Shown: positions 24,504 through 32,053 of the stretch, piece by piece
Position numbering within the stretch: position 1 is the first letter of the stretch
Layout of the letters: each line of letters opens with the position of its first letter
Assembly: GCA_937141935.1 (NCBI GenBank)
Contig: CAKZQS010000028.1
Span: 1-42,562, forward strand
Reading direction: 5' to 3'
Source: an uncultured Ectothiorhodospiraceae bacterium
Lineage (GTDB): Bacteria > Pseudomonadota > Gammaproteobacteria > Nevskiales > Oceanococcaceae
Length of the DNA: 42,562 bases
The notes under the pieces: model-generated
Told to the model about the DNA's origin: nothing
Database searches by the model: none
The model's input: the letters and a program-made list of their open reading frames with translations, nothing else
Position numbers and translations under genes: made by a program

Positions 24504-24618
24504 AAAAAGCGCCGCGCCAGCCACATCCCGGCACCCGAACCCGTCGCTACCGTTGCTTCCTTCCGGACCTGGCGGGGTTTGCGGGGGTTCGTCGCGGGAG
24601 GACCGGCGCGACGCCCCC
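24504..24618 (-). ncRNA. ffs: 4.5S RNA (bacterial small SRP RNA)
   Basis: About 114 nt folding as one long hairpin: the 5' arm GGGGGCGTCGCGCC pairs with the 3' arm GGCGCGGCGC, and the apical domain holds the invariant SRP core CAGGTCCGGAAGGAAGCA. GTGCCGGGATGTGGCTGGC near the 3' end matches the same region of E. coli 4.5S RNA. A run of five U residues (A at 24504-24508) ends the transcript. It binds Ffh for cotranslational membrane targeting. The exact 3' end may vary by a few nt. Confidence 0.95.
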
Positions 24619-24719
24619 AGTTTAACAGCAGCGGGGCGGCGGAGACGGACCGGGCCAAGATGCGCCGACATGTGCCGGCGTGCGCCGGGTTGGGCGCATA
24701 TCCGCGCGTCGGCCCGGGT

Positions 24720-25637
24720 TTAACCGCCCGCGGCGGCCAGGGTCTGCGCGCGCAACCAGTCGATGCCGGCGTCGGCCCGCTCGGCGTGCCAATGCAGCGC
24801 CAGGCCCATCGGCGGCGCGGCGAAAGGCAGGCTGCGCAGCAAATTGCCCAGCGGGCGGCCAATCGCCCGCGCCAGCCGCGTGGGCAGGGTCAGCAGCGCA
24901 TCGCTCTGCGCCACATGCAGGCTGGCCGCGTAGTAGTTCTGGCAGCGCAATACGGTGTGCCGCTCGCCCAGCCCCAGCGTCGCCAGCGCGCCGTCTTCGA
25001 TTCCCGGCCCGCTGGGACGGCCGGAGACCAGCACATGCGGCATGCGCAGGTAGTCCTCGACGCGCATGCCGTCGCGCAGCGGGTGGCCGGCGCGCATCGT
25101 CACGCACAGCGCCTCCTGCAACAGTGCCGCGCTGCCGATCCCCGGCGCCGGCGGGCGGGCGACGTCGATCACCAGATCCAGCCGCCCCTCGCGCAGCTCG
25201 ATCTCGGTGCGCGCGCGATCCAGGCGCACGCTGGCCAGCTGCAGGCCGGGGGCGTGGCGCTGCAGGCGGGCGAACAGCTCGGGCAGCACCAGCGGCTCCA
25301 GGGCCTCGCGCAGGCCGAGCACGAAGCGGCGCTGCGTGGCCGCGGGGTCAAAGCGCTGCAGCGGCGCCAGCAGCGCGGCCAACTCCCCCAGGTGCGCCCG
25401 CACCGCGGGACCCAGCTGCTCGGCGCGCGGCGTGGGCCGCAGGCGCCGCCCCTCACGCAGGAACAGCGGGTCGCCAAGCTGCTCGCGCAACCGGCGCAGC
25501 GCGTGGCTGACGGCCGAAGGCGTCACATGCAGCGCCTGCGCGGCCTCGCCCAGGTGCTTGTGGCTCCAGATCGCCGCGAAGACCCGCAACAGGTTCAGGT
25601 CCAGGCGCTGCCAGGTGCTGTCATGAATATCACTCAT
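24720..25637 (-). CDS. LysR family transcriptional regulator
   Basis: A 305-aa LTTR. The N-terminal winged helix (LDLNLLRVFAAIW, then AAQALHVTPSAVSHALRRLRE and GDPLFLR) is clear, followed by a periplasmic-binding-type effector domain. ATG 25637 is preferred over ATG 25664 because the usual LTTR lead-in before LDLNLL is then of normal length and the longer version would run across the operator-like inverted repeat. It is divergent from the acyl-CoA dehydrogenase operon and is its likely regulator; the effector could be an acyl-CoA or hydroxyacid. It is followed downstream by the independent 4.5S RNA gene. Confidence 0.9.
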   Translation of the reverse strand: MSDIHDSTWQRLDLNLLRVFAAIWSHKHLGEAAQALHVTPSAVSHALRRLREQLGDPLFLREGRRLRPTPRAEQLGPAVRAHLGELAALLAPLQRFDPAATQRRFVLGLREALEPLVLPELFARLQRHAPGLQLASVRLDRARTEIELREGRLDLVIDVARPPAPGIGSAALLQEALCVTMRAGHPLRDGMRVEDYLRMPHVLVSGRPSGPGIEDGALATLGLGERHTVLRCQNYYAASLHVAQSDALLTLPTRLARAIGRPLGNLLRSLPFAAPPMGLALHWHAERADAGIDWLRAQTLAAAGG

Positions 25638-25645
25638 CGTAGGGC

Positions 25646-25663
25646 TGAATATAAATCGCTTCA
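25646..25663. promoter_or_regulatory. LysR-type operator candidate
   Basis: TGAA-N10-TTCA inverted repeat in an AT-richer stretch between the divergent LysR gene and the acyl-CoA dehydrogenase gene, placed where LTTR binding boxes usually lie. Confidence 0.45.
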
Positions 25664-25715
25664 TTCACCAGCGGGGGATGCCTACACTGCGCGGACCGCA
25701 AACCGGGAGACCCCA

Positions 25716-26954
25716 GTGGAATTCGAAGCCAGCGCGCGCAGCCGCGATTACCTCAAGCGCATCCAGGACTTCATGGCCGAACACATCGAGCCGATGGAGC
25801 ACCAGTACCACCAGACGCTGCTGGCCCAGAACCACGGCGCCGACCACAGCCGCTGGGTGGTGCCGCCGGAGCTGGAGGAGCTCAAGGCCAAGGCCCGCGA
25901 GGCCGGGCTGTGGAATCTGTTCCTGCCCGACGACGAGCTGGGCGCCGGACTGTCGAATGTTGAATATGCGCCGCTGGCCGAGCAGATGGGCCGCAGCTTC
26001 ATCGCCCCGGTGGTGTTCAATTGCAACGCCCCCGACACGGGCAACATGGAAGTGCTGTGGAAATACGGCACGGCCGAGCAGAAGGACACCTGGCTGACGC
26101 CGCTGCTGGAAGGCCGCATTCGCAGCGCCTTTTGCATGACCGAGCCCGAGGTCGCCTCCTCCGACGCCACCAACATGGCCGCCACGGCGGTGGTCGAGGG
26201 TGACGAGATCGTCATCAACGGCCGCGAGTGGTGGTCCACCGGCATCGGCCACCCGGAGTGCAAGCTGCTGATCTTCATGGGCGTGTCCAACCCGGACGGC
26301 CCGCGCCACGGCCGCCATTCGATGGTGCTGGTGCCCACCGATGCCCCCGGCGTCAAGATCGAGCGCATGCTGCCGGTCTTCGGCGAATACGACGAGCCCT
26401 TCGGCCACGGCGAGGTCAGCTTCGACAACGTGCGCGTGCCGGCCGGCAACATGATCCTGGGGCCGGGGCGCGGCTTCGAAATCGCCCAGGGCCGCCTGGG
26501 CCCGGGCCGCATCCACCACTGCATGCGCTGCCTGGGCGCCGCCGAGGTGGCGCTGGACCTGATGATCCGCCGCGGCTGCGAGCGCGTGGCCTTTGGCAAG
26601 CCGGTCATCAACCTGGGCGGCAACCGCGAGCGCGTGGCCGACCTGCGCATGGCCATCGACCAGGCCCGGCTGCTGACGCTGCACGCGGCCTGGAAGATCG
26701 ACAAATTCGGCGGCATGGGCGCCATCAAGGAGGTCTCGGCCATCAAGGTGGTCGTGCCCAACGTGCTGCAGCAGGTCATCGACGAGGCCATCCAGATGCA
26801 CGGCGGCGCTGGCGTCTCGCACGACACGCCGCTGGCGGCGATGTACGCCTATGCGCGCACGCTGCGCATCGCCGATGGCCCGGACGCGGTACACCGCGGC
26901 CTGGTGGCCAAGCTGGAACTGGCCGCCTACCGCCAGCTGATGGAACAGGGCTGA
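25716..26954 (+). CDS. Acyl-CoA dehydrogenase, ACAD10/11-like
   Basis: A 412-aa flavoprotein of the acyl-CoA dehydrogenase fold: an N-terminal helical domain, the FCMTEPEVASSD flavin-binding segment of the middle beta domain, and a C-terminal domain with QMHGGAGVSHDTPLA and RIADGPDAVH. The last motif replaces the Glu-Gly of short/medium-chain dehydrogenases, as in ACAD10/11-type and LvaC-type members. The GTG at 25716 has GGGAG 6-7 nt upstream. It is the first gene of an operon with an SDR (4 nt later), an APH-type kinase and a histidine-phosphatase-like protein. Likely roles: classical acyl-CoA oxidation, or the elimination step on a phosphorylated 4-hydroxyacyl-CoA. Confidence 0.9.
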   Translation: MEFEASARSRDYLKRIQDFMAEHIEPMEHQYHQTLLAQNHGADHSRWVVPPELEELKAKAREAGLWNLFLPDDELGAGLSNVEYAPLAEQMGRSFIAPVVFNCNAPDTGNMEVLWKYGTAEQKDTWLTPLLEGRIRSAFCMTEPEVASSDATNMAATAVVEGDEIVINGREWWSTGIGHPECKLLIFMGVSNPDGPRHGRHSMVLVPTDAPGVKIERMLPVFGEYDEPFGHGEVSFDNVRVPAGNMILGPGRGFEIAQGRLGPGRIHHCMRCLGAAEVALDLMIRRGCERVAFGKPVINLGGNRERVADLRMAIDQARLLTLHAAWKIDKFGGMGAIKEVSAIKVVVPNVLQQVIDEAIQMHGGAGVSHDTPLAAMYAYARTLRIADGPDAVHRGLVAKLELAAYRQLMEQG

Positions 26955-26958
26955 CGCC

Positions 26959-27765
26959 ATGACGCAGCGGGTACTGATCAGCGGCGGGGCCTCGGGCCTG
27001 GGCCGCGAGCTGGCGCGGGCCTATGCCGAGCGCGGCGCGAAGGTGGCCATCGCCGACATCCATGCCGAACGGCTGGCCGAGGTACAGGCCGAGCTGGGGG
27101 CGCCGCACCTGGCGCTGGAGCTTGACGTCACCGACCCGGCCCAGTGGCAGACGGCCGTGGCCCGGGTCTGCGCCGAGTTCGGCGGGCTGGACCTGCTGGT
27201 CAACAACGCCGGCATCGCTACCGGTGGGCCGGTCGAGCAGGAATCCGCGCAGGCCTGGCGGCGCATCCTGGACATCAACCTGCTGGGGGTCGTGTATGGC
27301 TGCCAGGCGGCGCTGGCGGCGCTGCGCGAAAGCCGCGGCGCGATTCTCAATGTCGCCTCGATGGCCGGCCTGATCCACCCGCCGATGATGGGCAGCTACA
27401 ACGCCGCCAAGGCAGCCGTGGTGGCCTATTCGGAAACGCTGCTCTTCGAGCTGGCCGACGACGGCATTGCGGTGCACGTGCTCTGCCCGGGCTTTTTTCG
27501 CACCAACCTGCATGAGTCGCTGCCGCCCGAGTCCGATGCGATGCGCGCCGTGCTGGAGCGCATCTTCGACCGCGCCAAGCTCAGCGCAACCGATGTGGCC
27601 CGCGCCGCGGTGGCCGGGGTCGACAGTGGCCAGCATCTGATCCTGTCGCACCCCGAGGGCCGCGCCGCGCACCGCATCAAGCGCCTGTTCCCCAGCACGC
27701 TGTACCGCAAGCTGATGCGCAAGCAGACCGCAGGTCTGGTGCGCGCCTGGAGCCGACCCGCATGA
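26959..27765 (+). CDS. Short-chain dehydrogenase/reductase
   Basis: A 268-aa classical SDR: SGGASGLG cofactor loop (8-15), Asp33 after the second strand (favouring NAD), NNAG (82-85), and catalytic Ser134, Tyr147 and Lys151. A C-terminal tail rich in basic residues (FPSTLYRKLMRKQ) extends past the core and could contact membranes. It starts 4 nt after the acyl-CoA dehydrogenase stop and overlaps the kinase gene by 4 nt (ATGA), so translation is coupled. It probably oxidises a hydroxyacyl intermediate of the same pathway. Confidence 0.88.
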   Translation: MTQRVLISGGASGLGRELARAYAERGAKVAIADIHAERLAEVQAELGAPHLALELDVTDPAQWQTAVARVCAEFGGLDLLVNNAGIATGGPVEQESAQAWRRILDINLLGVVYGCQAALAALRESRGAILNVASMAGLIHPPMMGSYNAAKAAVVAYSETLLFELADDGIAVHVLCPGFFRTNLHESLPPESDAMRAVLERIFDRAKLSATDVARAAVAGVDSGQHLILSHPEGRAAHRIKRLFPSTLYRKLMRKQTAGLVRAWSRPA

Positions 27766-28856
27766 GCCAGGATTCGCCAAACCCGCAAGCCGCGGATGTC
27801 ATCGACCGCGCCGGCGCCGTGCGCAGCGGCGAGGAGCTGCCCATCGACGCGCTGGATGGCTACCTCAAGGCGCAGATCCCCGAGCTGCGGGGCAGCCCGG
27901 AGGTCACGCAGTACTCCGGCGGGGCCTCGAACTGGACCTACCGCCTGGCTTACGACAGCCACGACCTGATCCTGCGCCGCCCGCCGGCCGGCACCAAGGC
28001 CCGCGGCGCGCATGACATGGGCCGCGAATACCGCCTGCAAACGGCCCTGGCGCCGCGCTTCCCCTACATCGCCACGCAGTATCTGCACTGCGAGGACGAG
28101 GCCGTGATCGGCGCCGAGTTCTATGTGATGGACCGCATCCAGGGCATCATCCCGCGCCGCCACCTGCCGCGCGGCGTGGACCTGGACCCGCTGCAGGCGC
28201 GCCAGCTCAACGACAACTTCCTCGACACGCTGGTCGCGCTGCATGGCGTGGACTACCGCGAGGCGGGGCTGGAATCGATGTACAAGGGCGCCGGCTATGC
28301 GCGCCGCCAGATCGAAGGCTGGAACGCCCGCTACGAGAAGGCCCGTACCTGGAACGTGCCGCGCGCCCGCGCCGTGCGCCGCTGGCTGGAGGCGCATATC
28401 CCCGAGGATGCCGGCGCCTGCGTGATCCACAACGACTACCGCCTGGACAACGTGGTGCTGGATGCGCAGGACCCCACCCGGCTGATCGGCGTGCTCGACT
28501 GGGAGCTGGCCACCATCGGCTGCCCGATGATGGACCTGGGCAACACCATGGCCTACTGGATCCAGGCGGACGACGACGGCTTTTTGCGCAAGATGAGCCG
28601 CCAGCCCAGCTACCTGCCCGGCATGCGCAGCCGCCGCGAGATGGTGGCCGCCTATTGCGAGCGCACCGGGCGCGACCTGAAGGCCTGGCCCATCTACGAG
28701 GTTTACGGCCTGTTCCGGCTGGCGGTGATCCTGCAGCAGATCTACTACCGCTACCACCACAAGCAGACCGACAACCCGGCCTTTAAAAACTTCTGGCTGA
28801 TGGTGCATTACCTGGTGTTTCGCGCGAAGCGGATCATTGCCCGGAGCGGCATCTGA
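27762..28856 (+). CDS. APH-type phosphotransferase (ACAD10/11 kinase-domain/LvaA-like)
   Basis: A 364-aa aminoglycoside-phosphotransferase-fold kinase. The nucleotide-binding segment QYSGGASNWTYRL (50-62) is followed by LRRPP, the catalytic loop VIHNDYRLDNVV (His223, Asp225) and the metal-binding LDWELATIG (Asp246). This variant is the one fused to acyl-CoA dehydrogenase in ACAD10/11 and found as LvaA in the levulinate pathway, where it phosphorylates the 4-hydroxyl of 4-hydroxyacyl-CoA. Placement in one operon with an ACAD supports the same role. Antibiotic resistance is unlikely. It overlaps the SDR stop by 4 nt and the next gene by 1 nt. Confidence 0.87.
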   Translation: MSQDSPNPQAADVIDRAGAVRSGEELPIDALDGYLKAQIPELRGSPEVTQYSGGASNWTYRLAYDSHDLILRRPPAGTKARGAHDMGREYRLQTALAPRFPYIATQYLHCEDEAVIGAEFYVMDRIQGIIPRRHLPRGVDLDPLQARQLNDNFLDTLVALHGVDYREAGLESMYKGAGYARRQIEGWNARYEKARTWNVPRARAVRRWLEAHIPEDAGACVIHNDYRLDNVVLDAQDPTRLIGVLDWELATIGCPMMDLGNTMAYWIQADDDGFLRKMSRQPSYLPGMRSRREMVAAYCERTGRDLKAWPIYEVYGLFRLAVILQQIYYRYHHKQTDNPAFKNFWLMVHYLVFRAKRIIARSGI

Positions 28857-29548
28857 TGGGGGCCATCGCTCTGATCCGCCACGGCCAGGCCAGCTTCGGC
28901 GCCGCCGATTACGACAAGCTCTCGCCCACCGGCGAGCAGCAGGCCCTGGTGCTGGGCCGCGCGCTGCGGCCGCGCCTGCGCGGCGTCGACCGGGTACAGA
29001 CCGGCGGCATGCGCCGGCATAAGCAAACCGCGGCTGGCGTGCTCGAGGGCCTGGCGCTGGACCGGCCCTGCGAGGAAAACCTGGGCTGGAACGAATACGA
29101 CCACGAGGAAGTCATCCACCGCTACAACCCGGCCTACAAGAGCCGCACGCGGATGATGGCCGACATGGCCCGGCACAAGAACCCGCGCCGCGCCTTTCAG
29201 GAGATGTTCGCCCAGGCCATCGAGCGCTGGATGGACGGCGCCCACGACGCCGATTACGCCGAATCCTGGCCGGTATTCCGCCAGCGCTGCCTGCAGGCGC
29301 TGCACGACCTGCGCGAGAGCCTGGGTCGCGGCGAAACGGCGCTGGTCTTCACCTCCGGCGGGCCGATCACGGCCATCATCCAGGAGCTGATGGGCATCCC
29401 GGCGGCCAACATCTTTCGCATCAACTGGACGCTGGCCAACTGCGGCATCACCAAGGTGATCTACTCCGAGCGCGGCCTGTTTCTGTCCAGCATTAATGAA
29501 CACGCCGCATTCGAAGGCGAGTATCAGAGCCTGATCACCTACCGCTAA
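28856..29548 (+). CDS. Histidine phosphatase-like protein lacking the second catalytic His
   Basis: A 230-aa member of the phosphoglycerate-mutase-like superfamily. The N-terminal motif is RHGQ (Arg8, His9 nucleophile) and a later Arg (GGMRRHKQTA, R53/R54) fits the phosphate pocket. The second His of the usual V-x-HGG motif is replaced by Ser167 (VFTSGGPI). The protein may have lost or altered phosphatase chemistry. It is the last gene of the ACAD-SDR-kinase unit, with a 1-nt overlap (TGATG). Possible roles: removing phosphate from a dead-end phosphoacyl-CoA, or a non-catalytic partner of the kinase. Confidence 0.83.
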   Translation: MGAIALIRHGQASFGAADYDKLSPTGEQQALVLGRALRPRLRGVDRVQTGGMRRHKQTAAGVLEGLALDRPCEENLGWNEYDHEEVIHRYNPAYKSRTRMMADMARHKNPRRAFQEMFAQAIERWMDGAHDADYAESWPVFRQRCLQALHDLRESLGRGETALVFTSGGPITAIIQELMGIPAANIFRINWTLANCGITKVIYSERGLFLSSINEHAAFEGEYQSLITYR

Positions 29549-29654
29549 CCCCGCCGCGGGCGGCAAAGCCGCACACTAGGCGACTTATCGCGCGTCGGCC
29601 CGCCCCGCCCGGGGCCGCGGCCCGCGCCCCACCGACCATGAGCAGCACCACACC

Positions 29655-30401
29655 ATGCGCAACACGATTCTGATTACCGGCGCCTCCTCCGGCCTGGGCC
29701 AGGAAATGGCCCGCCAGTTCGCCGCCCGCGGCCACGACCTGGCGCTGTGCGCCCGCCGCGTCGAGGCGCTCGAGGAGCTCAAGGCCGAGATCACCGGCCG
29801 CGACAGCAGCCGCCGCGTCGAGCTGGCGGCGCTGGACGTCAACGACCACGCCGCCGTTTTCGAGGTCTTTCGCGACTTCCAGCGCCGCTTTCGCACGCTG
29901 GACCGCGTCATCATCAACGCCGGCATCGGCGACGGCGTGGCCATTGGCCGCGGCGGCTTCCGCGCCAATTTGCGCACCGCGCAAACCAACTTCGTGGCCG
30001 CGCTGGCGCAGTGCGAGGCGGCCGTCGAGATCTTCCGCGAGCAGAACGCCGGCCACCTGGTCACCGTCAGTTCGGTCTCGGCCGTGCGCGGCTTTCGTGG
30101 CGCGCTGACCACCTACGCCGCCACCAAGGCCGGCCTGGCCAACCTCAGCGAGGGCATCCGCGTCGAGCTGCTGAAGACGCCGATCAAGGTCAGCACGATC
30201 TACCCCGGCTACATCCTCACCGACATCAACCGCGACATCGACAACGCCCCGTTCCGCGTGTCGCTGCAGGCCGGCGTCAAGGCCATGGTCAAGGCCATCG
30301 ACCGCGAGCCGCACGAGGCCTATGTGCCCGGCTGGCCCTGGGAGCTGATGGCGCGGCTGATGAAGACGATGCCGGTCGCGCAGCTGCGCAAGTTCTCCTA
30401 A
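29655..30401 (+). CDS. Short-chain dehydrogenase/reductase (NADP-type)
   Basis: A 248-aa SDR with GASSGLG (9-15), a basic Arg34-Arg35 pair after the second strand (favouring NADP), INAG (87-90), Ser140, Tyr154 and Lys158. The C-terminal VPGWPWELMARLMKTMP is hydrophobic and may associate with membranes. It lies 106 nt after the phosphatase-like gene, a gap without a visible terminator, and 9 nt before the acyltransferase gene, so it probably pairs with that gene in lipid metabolism. Confidence 0.87.
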   Translation: MRNTILITGASSGLGQEMARQFAARGHDLALCARRVEALEELKAEITGRDSSRRVELAALDVNDHAAVFEVFRDFQRRFRTLDRVIINAGIGDGVAIGRGGFRANLRTAQTNFVAALAQCEAAVEIFREQNAGHLVTVSSVSAVRGFRGALTTYAATKAGLANLSEGIRVELLKTPIKVSTIYPGYILTDINRDIDNAPFRVSLQAGVKAMVKAIDREPHEAYVPGWPWELMARLMKTMPVAQLRKFS

Positions 30402-30410
30402 GGCCGGCGC

Positions 30411-31073
30411 ATGCGTCGCTCCGCCCTGCCCCCGCTCAGCCCCAGCGCGCCGCGCTTTCGCACCGGCCCGCTGGGCCTGCTGGCGCGAGCGCTGCTCAAG
30501 CTGCACGGCTGGCGCATCGTCGGCCGCTTTCCCGACGAGCCCAAGCTGGTGCTGGTGGGCTTCCCGCACACCTCGAACTGGGACGGCTACTTCGGCGTGC
30601 TGTTCGTGCTGGGGCTGGGGCTCAAGGTCAAGCTGATGATCAAGCACACGGCGCTGGAGGGGCCCTTCGGCGGCTTCATGCGCTGGCTGGGTTTCGTGGC
30701 CGTGGACCGCACCCGGCCGGTCGGCGTCGTGGGCCAGATCGCCGAGAAGTTCGCCGGCCACGAGCGCTTCTGGCTGGGCATCACGCCCGAGGGCACCCGC
30801 AAGGGGGCCGCCGAGATCAAGACCGGCTTTCACCGCATCGCCCGGGCCGCCAACGTGCCGCTGCTGCCGGTGTGCATCGACTTTCGCAACCGCTGCATCC
30901 GCCTGCTGCCGGTCTTCGAGACCAGCGAGCACCCCGAGGAGGATGTCGACCGCCTGCTGCGCCGCTGCGTGGGGCTGGCCTGGCCGCGCCACGTCGAACG
31001 CCTGTCGGCGCCGATGCGCCGGGCGATGACCCGCGAGGGCGAACTGGTGGTCCCGCCCCCGGAAGACCGCTAG
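30411..31073 (+). CDS. PlsC-type acyltransferase
   Basis: A 220-aa glycerolipid-type acyltransferase: PHTSNWDG (His53-x4-Asp58, the HX4D motif), a hydrophobic segment FGVLFVLGLGL (61-71) and TPEGTRK (125-131). The protein is shorter than 1-acylglycerol-3-phosphate acyltransferases of housekeeping type and resembles the small PlsC-like set that acylates alternative acceptors. It is the last gene of the plus-strand run. A 6-bp hairpin lies just after it (31079-31097), without a T-tract, before the convergent transglutaminase gene. Confidence 0.86.
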   Translation: MRRSALPPLSPSAPRFRTGPLGLLARALLKLHGWRIVGRFPDEPKLVLVGFPHTSNWDGYFGVLFVLGLGLKVKLMIKHTALEGPFGGFMRWLGFVAVDRTRPVGVVGQIAEKFAGHERFWLGITPEGTRKGAAEIKTGFHRIARAANVPLLPVCIDFRNRCIRLLPVFETSEHPEEDVDRLLRRCVGLAWPRHVERLSAPMRRAMTREGELVVPPPEDR

Positions 31074-31111
31074 CACCGGCGCCCCTGTACCGGGCGCGGG
31101 CGCGGGCCGGA

Positions 31112-32053
31112 CTAGGGGGAGGCCTGCCCCGGCGCGGCGGCCGGCGGCTCGCCCGGCCCCGTGGCCGCTTCGACGCGGCGCAGGTCCACCCGCACCTGCA
31201 TGCGCGTCTCGCCCGCGCCGCCCGCGAGCACACCGTTCAGCGGAATCACGTCGTCGTAATCGCGGCCCCAGGCGGTGACCAGATGCTGGCCTTGCGGGCG
31301 CAATGCATTGGTGGGGTCCAGGTCCTGCCAGCCGGCCTCCGGGCCGCACCACAGCGACACCCAGGCGTGCGAGGCATCGGCCCCCACCAGCTTGGGCTGC
31401 CCCGGCGGCGGCAGCGTTTCGAGGTAGCCGCTGACATAGCGCGCGGCCAGCCCCAGGCTGCGCAGCGCCGCCACCATCAGGTGGGCAAAGTCCTGGCACA
31501 CGCCTGCGCGCGTGCGCAGCACCTCCAGCACCGGCGTCGCAATGCTGGTGGCCTTGGGGTTAAAGGCGAAGTCGCGGTGGATGGCCTGCATCAGCGCGAT
31601 GCCGGCCTCCAGCACCGGCCGGCCGGGCGCAAAATGCGGCCGCGCGAAGTCGGCCAGCGCCGGCGCGCAGGGCGCCAGGCGGCTGGGCAGGCGCAGCATG
31701 GCCAGCTGCGGGTCCTGCGCGTGGGCCGCGGCATTGAGCAGGCCGAGCACCGTCTCCCAGGAGGGTGTGGCCTGCGGCGCGCGCAGCGGCCGCGTCTGCA
31801 CCCGCACCCGGTGCTTGACGAAGATCTTCGAGACCCGGTGCGGGGTGCCCAACTGCATGGCCAGCACGCGATTGCCGAAATAATCGGTTTGCAGCCGGGT
31901 CCAGCTCGGCCGCGGCAGGATGTGCACGGCGCGCAGCATGCAGCGCTGGCCCGGCAGCTCGCGCAGGTGCATGCGCAGCTGGTTTTGCGCGGCCTCGACC
32001 GGCTCGCCGTAGCGGTACACGGTGTAGTGGCGCAGCTGGTAGAGCGCGCTCAT
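31112..32053 (-). CDS. Transglutaminase-like peptidase/transferase
   Basis: A 313-aa protein with an N-terminal beta domain of bacterial transglutaminases (YQLRHYTVYRYGEPV; RLQTDYFGNRV) and a papain-like core. The triad is Cys186 (RAGVCQDFAH), His229 (ASHAWVSLW) and Asp246 (GWQDLDPTN). It is the last gene of the ATP-grasp/alpha-E operon and starts inside the stop of the ATP-grasp/alpha-E fusion gene (ATGA). Family members are predicted to hydrolyse or transfer amide bonds. The substrate may be the peptide made by the ATP-grasp ligase. Confidence 0.88.
   Translation of the reverse strand: MSALYQLRHYTVYRYGEPVEAAQNQLRMHLRELPGQRCMLRAVHILPRPSWTRLQTDYFGNRVLAMQLGTPHRVSKIFVKHRVRVQTRPLRAPQATPSWETVLGLLNAAAHAQDPQLAMLRLPSRLAPCAPALADFARPHFAPGRPVLEAGIALMQAIHRDFAFNPKATSIATPVLEVLRTRAGVCQDFAHLMVAALRSLGLAARYVSGYLETLPPPGQPKLVGADASHAWVSLWCGPEAGWQDLDPTNALRPQGQHLVTAWGRDYDDVIPLNGVLAGGAGETRMQVRVDLRRVEAATGPGEPPAAAPGQASP

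Noticed and set aside
27762-28856. Aminoglycoside resistance gene
   Set aside because: The APH fold is shared, but the sequence and operon fit the acyl-CoA-linked kinase subfamily (LvaA/ACAD10/11).
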